NCBI GenBank assembly: GCA_032433595.1
Contig: JASWJB010000046.1
Location: forward strand, 62,001-126,000
From: Conoideocrella luteorostrata
Lineage: Eukaryota > Ascomycota > Sordariomycetes > Hypocreales > Clavicipitaceae
Length of the DNA stretch: 64,000 nt
Direction of reading: 5' to 3'
The translations under genes were made by a program, and so were the position numbers. Of the stretch, positions 46,489 to 56,303 are shown one piece after another. Below the pieces are notes generated by a model. The model was not told the DNA's origin. It saw only the letters and a program-made list of their open reading frames with translations, and did no database searches. The first letter of the stretch is position 1, and each line of letters begins with the position of its first letter.

Positions 46489-48992
46489 ATGGATAACTCT
46501 ATTGATCACCTTAATTTTTGTACGATTGAAGAAGCGTACAACGCTTTGCGGGAGTCTTAACGGGTTAAGGGTTTCGTGATCACAAAGGCTAGCAGTAAAT
46601 AATGCCGGCGGACAGGCATAAAGTTAAATGTCACGATACACTGCCAAAAAGGCGGTAATTATTAACCTTATGCTTTAAAAGCAAGTAAATACAAGACTTC
46701 CACAAAGAAGATAAATTATCCCTTCTAAGTAACTATTTAATTCCATAAAGATAATTAAATTTACTAAATTTATATATAAAACACTATATATAATCACAAA
46801 GAGATAAAAGATCCTATAGGGTTAAGCAGACTACAGCGTTAAAGTTAAGAGATATTTAGCTTAATAAGAATAAAGATATTAATTATAACTAAAAGCTAGT
46901 GCAAAAGATTAACTTCTAAGGAAGTTGCCCGCTAAATTAGATATAAATTCCTAGAGGTCCTTATCACAAAAATAGATATGTTTTTCTTCTGGCATTAACT
47001 TTATCTTACTGAATATAGCCCTGGAACTTTAATATAAGCCTTTATTAAGCTTCTTGATAAAGATAACTGTATTTTTTATAAGGTAATTAATTAGTTGCCT
47101 TCTAGCAAGATTTAGCGGATATTCTAGGTGTATAAGGACTCTCTTTTGCACTAGAAGTAAAATTTAAAGCTATTATAAATAGATAATATATATAAGGTTA
47201 ACCGCTTTAATTTACTATTATTATAAGTCACTAGTGTTATATCTCTTTATATAACCTTTAGTGCTGCCTTTAGCCTTACTACAAAGGAAGATATCACTGC
47301 CTTTATATAGCTAATTAGCCACCTTCGCGAAGCAATAGAGTTAGCGAGAATCTTAATGCTATAGGTTATTATTATGGATTTTAATGCTGCCCTTAAGAAT
47401 ACTCTTTGGAATATTATTCCGTTAGCTTAGTAGCAAATTTATAAGTGGCATTTACTTTAGAATATTATGCTTAATATTACAAAGAAATAGGTAAGGACGC
47501 TAAATAACTGCGATATTCTAGTCCCTATAAAGAAGCGGAAAAGAGATAATAATAATACTAGCTATACACAAAATAATAAAGACCTTTAGGTAGAGAGTGG
47601 ATTATCTTCTGCGGCAGATACTACTAAACTTAATTAATAAGTTATAGCAGCGCTTTTGATAGCTAGAGTCTCTTAAGCCGAGGGCACTGCTACTAAGACT
47701 GCGTTAATGCTTCGCGATGCTTAGATTGTAGTTATGCACTAACCCATAAAGGAGGCATTTTTTAAAGCTTAGAATAAGCTATGCACTAAATTCAGTGATT
47801 AATAAGGTTAGTTATCTTTTGTTAGTCTCTATAGCTAATTTTCTTACTAATTCTAACAATAGTAATTATCACATACATTAAAATAACCTACCTTAAGTGG
47901 CATCACAAATACATAATATTTGCCACAAAAGGATACACAAATTTTGGAATCTTTAGTATATCTTGCACTAAAGGCTCACATAGTGGGCTAAAGGTACTCC
48001 TTATAAATTAATTTGCAAACCTTTGTGAGCTCTAAGCCTATGTGTGGCAGCTTATATAAGACCAGAATACCTAATATTGTTAGAAGTTTAAGGCTAAATT
48101 TAGCACTTACGTAATAAATTAGGATAACTACCTAATTATTTATGATTTAGTGTATAGACTCGGCAGATTTCCTATTAATTAAGTAATTAAGTAAATCCAC
48201 ATAGCAGAAGATAAAGAGAAGGGCAAAATTCCTTGTATAAAATGTACTAGAATATTCAAGAAGCAATACAGAATTCCTTACTACTATATAATTTCTATGC
48301 TTATGGAGTCTAGTAGCATTCTAAAGCTAATAGACTTTGACACTTATTGGTGGCTTAAGGTAATAACTAATGAGGAATTACGTTAGATTAAAGCTACTAA
48401 TAAGCTAAATCCTAATATTATCGTGAGATCTGTAAAAAACGGCCCTATTAATGTATCTGCGATGACCATAGAAACAGGCAGAATTCGTGATAGACTTAAG
48501 TAAGTGTAATATCTAGTAGCTACAGTAGCAAGATCATAGTAAGCTCCCTTAACAAGGGTATTGTTTATTGCAGGGAGTGTATTAGTAGCATTATCCACAA
48601 GGGCATTGTTAACTTTAACTACTAGCCGCAAGAGTAGTAGTTAGCGGAACACAATAGCTAATATTAACAGCAGAATTAATTACCTTATTAAGATATTTAA
48701 AGCTTCACAATAAGCAGCAAAATAAGCAGTAGAGCAAGCAGCACAACAAGCGGCATAACATGCCTTACTGCGGCTAATGCATTATCTTTAGCCTCAAATG
48801 ACGCCTTGGGGAACGCCGAATTATATTGCAGCGCCGCCTACCATCCATATATATAATTCTACGCCTATAGCTAGTAACGCTGCCTCTAACTTTGCAGTAT
48901 ATCCTCCACAGCATCCAGCGCCGGTGAGTAGATTGATGCCGCCGCCATCAGGGCAGCCACCAGCAGGGCACCCTTATTATCGTCAATATTAA
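46489..48992 (+). pseudogene. MULE transposase relic, destroyed by C-to-T changes
   Basis: The frame opens at ATG 46489 with MDNSIDHLNFCTIEEAYNAL and meets its first stop, TAA, at 46558-46560. Reading on in the same frame gives many TAA and TAG stops and, in the first 450 bases I followed, no TGA, as expected when CAA and CAG glutamine codons lose C in a CpA context. Around 47160-47400 the frame still shows the MULE catalytic-region pattern (FSAAFSLTTKED, LISHLREAIELARI, IIMDFNAALKNT between stops). The C-terminal 64 codons (48798-48992) are open, proline-rich and of normal composition, and lie in another frame than the start, so at least one indel is present. Total span is about 835 codons, near the size of Hop transposase. 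Confidence 0.85.
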
Positions 48993-49116
48993 TAGCTTCA
49001 CTTTCTAAATAAATTGCTTTAACCCATAATTACGCATACAAATCCCTAGATAACGCGTGGCGGCACGCAAGGAGTGTGTCTTCTGCAACGCTACAGACAC
49101 GCGTGTCGCGACCGTA

Positions 49117-49239
49117 GGTAACGGGAATCAAAAACTTAGAAGGTACTTTCTCCCCTGTCTTGGCGGGTGGGGTACCTAGCATGTTTGTGGTTAGGTCGAC
49201 CTGCGTATTTGTTTTCGAGTCCGGTATATTTGGTTGCCC
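49117..49239 (-). repeat. Right terminal inverted repeat of the transposon
   Basis: Reverse complement of 46202-46323, directly followed by the second copy of AAAAAATGC (49240-49248). Confidence 0.93.
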
Positions 49240-49248
49240 AAAAAATGC
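49240..49248. repeat. 9-bp target site duplication, right copy
   Basis: AAAAAATGC in the same orientation as the left copy. Original insertion site is thus readable as one copy of this 9-mer followed by ATGGTATT. Confidence 0.9.
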
Positions 49249-51122
49249 ATGGTATTAATATCATTGTTGTACTCGGTAGTGTACTGGTACCTCGGTTGTA
49301 CGGGGTAGTACACCGGTATGTCAGGGTTCGGAGTATGTACATAGTAAAGCAAGGCATGGTATTGTAACATTCGCGTAAGATTGCGCGCAAGACTAATTTC
49401 ATTCTCATGGATTTACAGGCTTTATTATATTCGTCTCTAGCCTTAAACCAGGACTGCCTGAACCAATTGAACAGTTCCGACGCGTGGATGACAAGACCAT
49501 AATTACCTCGCTTCTCTTCAGTAATACAGACTATTAGCTGTTTGTAATTATTGATTTGCGATGTGTAGGTTATTGCACTCGAATGCATCCCATCGAACGA
49601 GCCAAATGCGTCAGCTCGTCACTGGCACCAACATGCAGTCAGCATGCATGACTTCACTTGCAACCAATTGTCCGGTTTCAGGGTACTCTTTGACCTCACA
49701 TCAGTGCCAATGATGTTATTCTGGATGGTTCATCCCACGTGATGGTGTGCTCTAAAGCCAGCTCCCGTCAATAAGAACTCCCGCATTCCAACCTGGGGGG
49801 ACACTCACGATGCCTTAGCCTGGGCACCGTCGCACACGTATGATGCCGTGGCTGCTGCACGATATAGTCGCGAGCCTCGCAAGGCGTTGGCAGCGGGCCA
49901 GTTCGCAGAGCACACGAGGAAAAAGCAAACACACGCGCCGGCAGATGTTTCTTCCAGGCGTCAGTGCTCATTAGAGCCAACCACTGCGTCTTCCTCTCGC
50001 CGATGTTTTCTTTTCGCTACCGAAGCTACGGAGTATACGTGGGTGGTTCCTCATGTAGGAATTAAATCCTTGGTTGGGTGTGGGCTGATGCACGAGAAAG
50101 CCTCTTTATTGTGACCAAATGCGCAAGGCAATCAAAATCAAGCACGACACCGCGTTGGACTGCCATGGATGGTGCCCGACGCGACACCTCGCCTACAAGA
50201 CGTATGTATAGCCTCCGTCAAGAGCGGATTGATGGCGGCGCCACAGAGGATTTCGATTGCTGTTGGAAGCGCAGCCCTACATAGGATAATGTCGTGTGTT
50301 TGTTTGGCCTGAATTTGATTGGTTCGGTCAGTGGCAGCGTCGCCAAAATCAAGGCCAATTTATTCGGCAGTTTCAGTTTGATGGCTGTTATATATAATCC
50401 TGGGTTTGCCCCATACTGTACGGTGAATTTGAGTACGGACTATATACTGTATCATTGAATTGATATTAATGTAGTACTACTGTACTCCGTACTTCGTATA
50501 TACGTACAATATCATATGAGGGCCGTGCAAGGCAAGGCCGTCTGTGCACTCGGAGAGCTGCGCGACATCACCCATGGGCTGCCGTGTGGTGATGCTCCCC
50601 GATCACCAAGTCAGTGGGTGAGCACATGGGATAATAATGAACTGCTGCGAGCATCGTCCAACTCCATCGCGATTGCAAGTCAGGAAGACACCGAGCCTTG
50701 GTGTGGATACCATCCTCTATTGTTTAGGTCGGAGCCCCACGTCGACGATTGTCAATTGACTGACAATAGATTAGGCAGCTGCACAACCAGCGTGAATTAG
50801 CAGCCATGCCGACGAAATCGCCGACTGCAGAGTATATAGTTTGTCGCCATATGAAAGACCAATCGGCAGCGTATGAGAAACGAATGCATCACCATCTATG
50901 TGTCTTTCGTCTTTCGTTTCAAGCTTGACACGGCAACCCACGCATCTCTTCGCAGCCGTCAATATGAGAGTACACTCCACCAGAGGGTCTACCGTCCTCA
51001 CATGCGGCAATTGAAAGACAAATCTGCGGGTTGGGTCTCAGCCCTGACCTCACGAATTGCATGCTTCATCACTTCAGCCAAGTCAAGCATCAACATCCTG
51101 CACGGGATCCCAAATCTGATGA
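49249..51122. other. Intergenic right of the transposon
   Basis: No gene recognised. A minus ORF of 150 codons (49136-49588) starts in this flank and ends inside the right inverted repeat, so at best it is an older reading frame cut by the insertion. GGTAC/GTACC-rich imperfect repeats at about 49268-49320, and motif copies near 50026 and 50481. Confidence 0.4.
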
Positions 51123-52238
51123 TGCCGCAAAGAACTCCTTCACTTGCCGCGATTGTTCTTCTCTCTCTGTGACATCTCCACGCTCTACATTGGTTTCTCC
51201 TTATTCGGGGAGCGTAGTATCTGTCGAGGCGAGCTTCAAAAGCGACTCGCACTCCTACTACCTGGATATGTGCTCCTTTGCAATTACGGCCATGTCCCCG
51301 ATCCATACTTCCAAAAGCTCAAGAGAGTGCACATTATACCAGGATCCGATCTGATTGATGACCGAGAATTCATGGATCTTGACTTTTGGGATACGTTTCA
51401 GTTCTTTCATCGCCTTCCCCTCATCGAGGAGATCATCATGGACGGGGTGACAAACATCGCAGCTAGCCTACGTCGGTTTGTTTCTCGGACTAGAAGCATG
51501 AGGAGCATACATGTCACGCATGCAGACGTGCCAAGTTCATCCGTCGGTACCATCATCTCCATTCCTAAGACACTAGAAGAACTCAACTTGTCAGTTGGCG
51601 GTATGCAAGACATCGAGGGAGGCCAGCCATTGTTCTTTTTGAAGACTCTCTAGAAGGCCTTAGAGCACCACAAAAACACAGTACGGAGGCTAGACTTTGA
51701 CGTCGACAACGTCATGTTAGACAGAGACAGGGACGCAGATTCTTCGGAGACGCTCTGGGACACGGATCCTGATGAGAAGGCACAATACGGAGAGCAATCG
51801 TACCTCTTAGATAAAGACACCAGTGTAGTAAATTCCAGCACATGTGGAGGCCGCAACCACGTCGGAAATAGCAGTGTTGTTGGCCCTCTGCGTGACTATC
51901 CCGCCTTGTCGCATCTGAGCATTGGGATCAGGACTCTGCTGTGGACCGCAGGCCATGATGGGACTTTCAAATCTCTCTATAGGCTTGTTGATGCACTGCC
52001 GGCCAATCTGGAGCATCTTGGTCTGTATGGGTATACAAATGGTGAGCATGAAGAGTTGGACGACCATGTAGCAGAGTTTATGGAGAAGAAGGCCGCCATG
52101 TTCCCGAAATTGAGCAATGTGGAAGGGGTCGATGAAGATATAGAAGATATACGGATTAAATATGGCCATGACCCGGAAGAGGGGCATCTATATGAACGTG
52201 AGTTTGACTTTAAAGAGTGGGAGTGGGAGGAGGCGTAA
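51123..52238 (+). pseudogene. F-box/LRR-like hypothetical protein with one in-frame TAG
   Basis: A single reading frame runs from about 51123 (KELLHLPRLFFSLCD) to the TAA-type end at 52236-52238 and is interrupted by only one stop, TAG at 51651-51653, between FFLKTL and KALEHHKNTVRR. Both sides are in register and both carry LRR-like leucine pattern (LEELNLSVGGM; YPALSHLSIGIRTLLW; LEHLGLYGYTNGEHEELDDHVAEF). This resembles the large group of Sordariomycete F-box proteins that end in such a region. I cannot find the N-terminal F-box in frame upstream, where stops appear at 51045 and 51117-51122. A CAG-to-TAG change is the simplest origin of the stop. Either a young pseudogene or, less likely, a gene with an unseen intron or readthrough. 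Confidence 0.6.
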
Positions 52239-52415
52239 ATAGGAGGTTGCTGGTAAAAGCCATTGGCTCCCGAGGACAGCCAAGCATTGCGCAATTGCCC
52301 ATGATTAGTTATTATACGTTATCTCGACGGTTAAGAGCTATATAGAGATCTATAAACAGTAATACGATAAAATACCCGTAGTAAAACAAAAGAAAAAATA
52401 AAAATAAAAATAAAA

Positions 52416-52459
52416 ATAAATCTTTTCTTTTCTTTTCTTTTTCCTTTTTTTTTTTTTTG
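52416..52459. repeat. TTTTC/T-rich microsatellite
   Basis: AAATAAAAATAAA followed by TTTTC units and a T15-like run, located in the gap between the F-box pseudogene and the RNase H-like gene. Confidence 0.8.
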
Positions 52460-52517
52460 AGTTCCACACCTGTTTTTACTTTTCACACCGGATGCTTCCG
52501 AATCCCTATCGTCTTCG

Positions 52518-53801
52518 TCAGAATGACCCGTTGAAGCAGTTGATCGACCTCCACCAAGACCTCCGAACCGGAGCCTCCTTCACAGACGCCTCCTTCACAG
52601 GCACATCCGTCTCAGTCGAAGCATTCTCTTCTGTCCAAGTCTGCTCCAACCCCCTTCTTCTCGCCACATGAGTAGCAACAGCCAGATTCGGAGCAGGAGC
52701 ATACGCCCAATCCTCCTCCCTACCCATATGTGGCGACATCCACGCATACCTTGCAGCCGAGCGGGCAACCTTCTGGCCAGGCACGAGGTGGCCAGGAACC
52801 CAGTACAACTCAACCTTGATATCCATCTCGCTCAAGGCCCGCGATAAGTCCGCAACAGGAGCCCACAGGCCTCTGGGTTCCGTGACGGCCGGCGTCTGCA
52901 ACCGGGACTTTTTACGGAAAGGCAGCTGCTTGATGCGTTCTAGCATCGCCTTGTTGGGGGTAAAGATCCTAACAATCCGAGGGGGGCGGGAAGACGAAGA
53001 AGACGAAGTGACGACTGAGTGTCTGAAGTACTCGATGGCCTCTTTCAAAGCCAGCTGGATGCTCATGACCTGCGCGTGCATGAATCCATGGCTATTGGCG
53101 GCCCTACCGATTTTGTACCCCCACTTGTCGCCTTCGATCTGGTCGGATGTGAACTGACGGGCGATGGCGAAGCCGGCGGACGAGCCCGCGTTGGGGTCGG
53201 AGGAGGCACTTGTCCAGAGGACGAGGCTGTCTAGAGTCGAGGCGGCTTCGCATACTGTCCGGGCAAAGTCCAGTGCTAAGGCAGTAGGCTCAATAATAAT
53301 TGTCCCGTGGAAGATGGGCTTGTCGGCTTCCGGGACATAGCCATTGTCCAAGTAGGTTTGGCACCGGTCACAAGCTCTCTGGCGGGCTCGCCTGTATGTT
53401 CTGTGATCGTGCTGTTCGGGATTGGTTTCAAGGTAAGGAGCTGGTCCCACGGCCTCGGGAGCAGTTTCAGTATCCGGAGCTGGTGCTGGCGCTGGCGCAT
53501 CGGGATTAAATAGACTATGTAGCTTTTGGGGGGGCATTTGAGAATAGTAAAGATCCCATACCCGTAGCATCGAGACGCCGCCCAGTCCTCTCGGTCTTGT
53601 CCAGTCGGACGTCCTCTGCTGCCGGAGACGAGGGACGGGCAGCTCCTCTGCAGTGGGATAATATTCATAGTCAGAGTCAGAGTCAGAGCCAGAGTCAGAG
53701 TCTAGATCATCGTAATTTGACAAGGGTGACTCGAGTCTTTGGAGCGCCTGATCAGCAGTAGCAACGAGCTGCGCCAAGTCCACATCAGCGGCAGAATCCA
53801 T
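52518..53801 (-). CDS. RNase H-like fold protein with catalytic residues replaced
   Basis: Intact, intronless 427-codon ORF from ATG 53801. The N-terminal 130 residues are disordered and Asp/Ser- and Pro/Ala-rich. From about residue 188 to 352 it follows the RNase HI fold as found in non-LTR retrotransposon polyproteins and many fungal ORFs: first strand LDSLVLWTSASSDP followed by GFAIARQF, helix A HAQVMSIQLALKEAIEYF, strand 4 IVRIFTPNKAMLERI, and strand 5 with KVELYWVPGHLVPGQKVARSAARYA. In active enzymes these places hold Asp (TDGS), Glu (AELxA), Asp (TDS) and Asp (GNExAD). Here they are Thr-Ser at 197-198, Gln-Val at 244-245, Thr-Pro at 281-282 and Ala-Arg at 346-347. The His of VPGH is kept. 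The absence of any neighbouring reverse transcriptase and the clean frame suggest a domesticated, non-catalytic protein, perhaps nucleic-acid binding. Confidence 0.75.
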   Translation of the reverse strand: MDSAADVDLAQLVATADQALQRLESPLSNYDDLDSDSGSDSDSDYEYYPTAEELPVPRLRQQRTSDWTRPRGLGGVSMLRVWDLYYSQMPPQKLHSLFNPDAPAPAPAPDTETAPEAVGPAPYLETNPEQHDHRTYRRARQRACDRCQTYLDNGYVPEADKPIFHGTIIIEPTALALDFARTVCEAASTLDSLVLWTSASSDPNAGSSAGFAIARQFTSDQIEGDKWGYKIGRAANSHGFMHAQVMSIQLALKEAIEYFRHSVVTSSSSSSRPPRIVRIFTPNKAMLERIKQLPFRKKSRLQTPAVTEPRGLWAPVADLSRALSEMDIKVELYWVPGHLVPGQKVARSAARYAWMSPHMGREEDWAYAPAPNLAVATHVARRRGLEQTWTEENASTETDVPVKEASVKEAPVRRSWWRSINCFNGSF

Positions 53802-55336
53802 TCTTGAAATCTGACTGAAGGGGGATGCGCAGGGGATGGAGGGAGCAGCAGTTCGTTTCTTGATGTGGCAGCAACCACCAATGAAGTCCAGGTGATGAAG
53901 AACAAAAGTAAATTGTGTTTTTGGAAATAATCAAGAAGTTTCGAGGATTTTATAGGTAAAAAAGGGGGTTTAGAGTTTCTCATGAAGACGAGCACAAACT
54001 TACACGGCCGCAAGGGAAGAGTCTATTCTACGATGAAGATGCGCATGAGGCAGTAACTTTCGGACTATTGACGTGTTTACAAACTAAAAGAATTAGGCTA
54101 TATGCAGTGTTGAAGGCAAGTCTGGTTCGACAGCAATTAAACCTCGTCGCTGCGTGTTCGTGTTCTTGGTGTTGGAGGCAAATCACATACATGCATACCC
54201 AGAAACTCTGAGGTGACTAATTGCAAGAGTCGATATAAAGTTTTGACTTTGGGAATAGAAGCCTTTTTCATAATAACACTAGGTCCATATCAGTGCAGTC
54301 ATGCGGTATTGAAATAAATTTAAGAGAAAAAAATGCAATGCAAGCTGCGCAAGTACTCGCTCGTAAACCTAACACGCAGTTAGCGAGTTTAGCGACATTG
54401 ACGAAAAGTGAGAGTTTAAACATTGTCCCAGCACGATATTTAAGGTATATTTGAATGTATGTATGGGGCGTATCTATATGCGGAGTCGTTGAGGGTAGAC
54501 GGGAGATGATATTTCCATTTCATCTTAACGGTAGCTGGTGGCATGAGACTGTTCCATATGGGGGGCAGCACGAATGACTCTTCAAATGGCTTGATTGGTC
54601 TGAGGGCCCGAACCAATACCCTCCAAGCAATATGCGACCCGTCTCTGCAAACGTCATTAAATAGTCATGTCATGTGGCAGATTGTGTCATGTGGTAGACT
54701 GCGTCCTATGGCAGAGTATGTCCTCCTGCAGCGCGCGCTGTAGACACAGGTGTCAGGTCAAACTCAAAGTCTCAAGGTTCTCTCACGCGAAAGGGGAGAT
54801 TATTAGAGATATTGCCTAACTAAGAAGGTATTTAATTTATTCGCAGGTCGTATCATAAAAAGAGGAAGGGTACGGAGTACTCCATAAGGCTTTATCCAGT
54901 AAGATAAATTTAGGTAAATGAGGTCTACACTAGAGCACTTACTTACTGTGGAAATTACATGACAAAGTACCGCACAAGGCCGTCTAGATGGTGGCAAAGA
55001 ACGGCAAAATATTGGTCGCCCCATACCCCACAGAGTCCTGTACAGGGCGGGCTACAGACCGGCTAATAATAAGCAATCATTTGGATGCTCGATTCGGAAT
55101 AAAATTGAGGGTTGAAGCATTGCGATACAGCCGCCCACCATGCCCAGCGGCTCGCTGCATGCCGCAGCTTCCCATTGGCCCGAAGCACTGTGACAATGTG
55201 ATATCGAAGTGTACGTGGACTTCCTCTGTAACGCTGGGAAGTCTCATTCAGCGCTGAGTCGTTGGGAAAGTGAAAGTCGGTTGGTAGCAGTTTGGGTTAA
55301 AAAATCAGCAGTGACCCCTCTCCCAAAACCAAAATT
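53802..55336. other. Intergenic between RNase H-like gene and APH pseudogene
   Basis: No gene. A weak 17-nt tandem repeat of three units (ATGTGGCAGATTGTGTC-like) lies at about 54671-54722 and a TACGGAGT copy near 54871. Confidence 0.4.
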
Positions 55337-56303
55337 TCAGAAGCCATAAGCCTTAGCATATAGCTCAAATGCCTCAACACATTCTGGCTCCTCTAGAATT
55401 TGAGGTATATACTCCTTCACCCATTCTGATCCGGGTTCAGCTGTATACTCGGCTTTGCAGAACTCCCAGTAATCTGGATACCATCCCGACTGTTGCCAGT
55501 CTATTACCGAAACAACACGATGAGGGATGTCTTGGGAGATAAGAATATTGCTAGGATGCAGATCGGAGTGTGTGAAAACAATATTGGAATTGTCTGGTAG
55601 GTATTGCCGATATGGGTCAGGTATGTGAGTCGGATCGACATCTGGCCACCCTTCCCTCTTGTTAACATTAAAGAAAGCCAGTCGTGAAACTCTTTTACAG
55701 TAGAGAAAGGGCCAGCCCGTGGCAAAACTCCGTTCGTAAAAACTATGTCGGCGAGTGGGCTACGATTAATATGGCCTTGGAGAGTTAGTGAAAAGGTAGG
55801 GTTTCCATAACATACTGTACCTACCTATGAATTGATGCTGTGGTTCTTGTTGAAGACAACGTAGCTCTTTAACTATAGATCGCAACTGTGTACAGATCTG
55901 GGTTCGCTCTAAGTGCGAAAGGGAGCACCATGCAGCTTCTAGTGTGACGCCAGACACGAGTTCCATGAAAAGGTAGGTAAAATTGCAATCTTGAGTCCAG
56001 CCATATATTTCAGGAACCGGAACACGAGGCACAGCTTGCCGCAAGGCCCGTAGGGGCCCTCGGCAACCGTAACTTTGGGCTCTCTGCCAACTTCACAAGC
56101 AGGCCGATTTCTATGAAAAGAACTGGTGGACGTTCCCTGCGGTTTTGGTGGGATGGGGCTTGCTCAGCGCTTTTTGCTAGTATTTCGGAAGGTCTAGGAA
56201 AGACAGCGTCTTTGCCATTGTGAAGAAAAAATAAGGAGTCTCGGAAAGTAACTGATGAGTCTGATGGCAATGACGTCGTCGATATAATATAGCGGGATCC
56301 CAT
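55337..56303 (-). pseudogene. Aminoglycoside/choline-kinase-like phosphotransferase, frameshifted
   Basis: An APH-type small-molecule kinase gene read from ATG 56303 (MGSRYIISTTSLPSDSS) to TGA 55337-55339. Family landmarks are clear: PPVLFIEIGLLVK, PRVPVPEIYGWT, TYLFMELVSGVTLEAAW, the catalytic loop FTHSDLHPSNIL (HxDxxxxN) and VIDWQQSGWYPDYWEF with the metal-binding Asp. A normal 49-nt intron (55776-55824, GTAGGT...AAG, with CACTAAC) is still recognisable. The frame shifts at least three times: near 56075, near 56055 and near 55672, each by one base, and no intron can repair them. I therefore call it a pseudogene; a sequencing error cluster is the alternative. Such kinases are highly duplicated in Hypocreales. 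Confidence 0.75.

Larger units (their letters stand above)
46202..49239. mobile_element. Mutator-like DNA transposon, Hop type, RIP-damaged
   Basis: A 3038-bp element with long terminal inverted repeats (46202-46323 and 49117-49239), both outer ends GGGCAACC when read inward; the arms differ by one G/A change and a small indel near the inner edge. Both sides are bounded by the same 9-mer AAAAAATGC (46193-46201 and 49240-49248), a target duplication of the length expected for Mutator-like elements. Size, arm length and duplication match the Fusarium Hop element as I recall it (about 3.3 kb, about 100-bp arms, 9-bp duplication). The interior holds relics of a MULE transposase. The middle, about 46620-48780, is strongly AT-rich with every kind of TA step, while the outer parts and the arms keep normal composition. 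Three 12-nt subterminal repeats lie at 46395-46430. The element is dead for lack of an open frame. Confidence 0.9.

Noticed and set aside
48383..48631. 82-codon minus-strand frame inside the transposon
   Set aside because: AT-rich antisense of the destroyed transposase; open by composition.
46202..49239. LTR retrotransposon as explanation for the AT-rich block
   Set aside because: The terminal repeats are inverted rather than direct, and the duplication is 9 bp rather than about 5.
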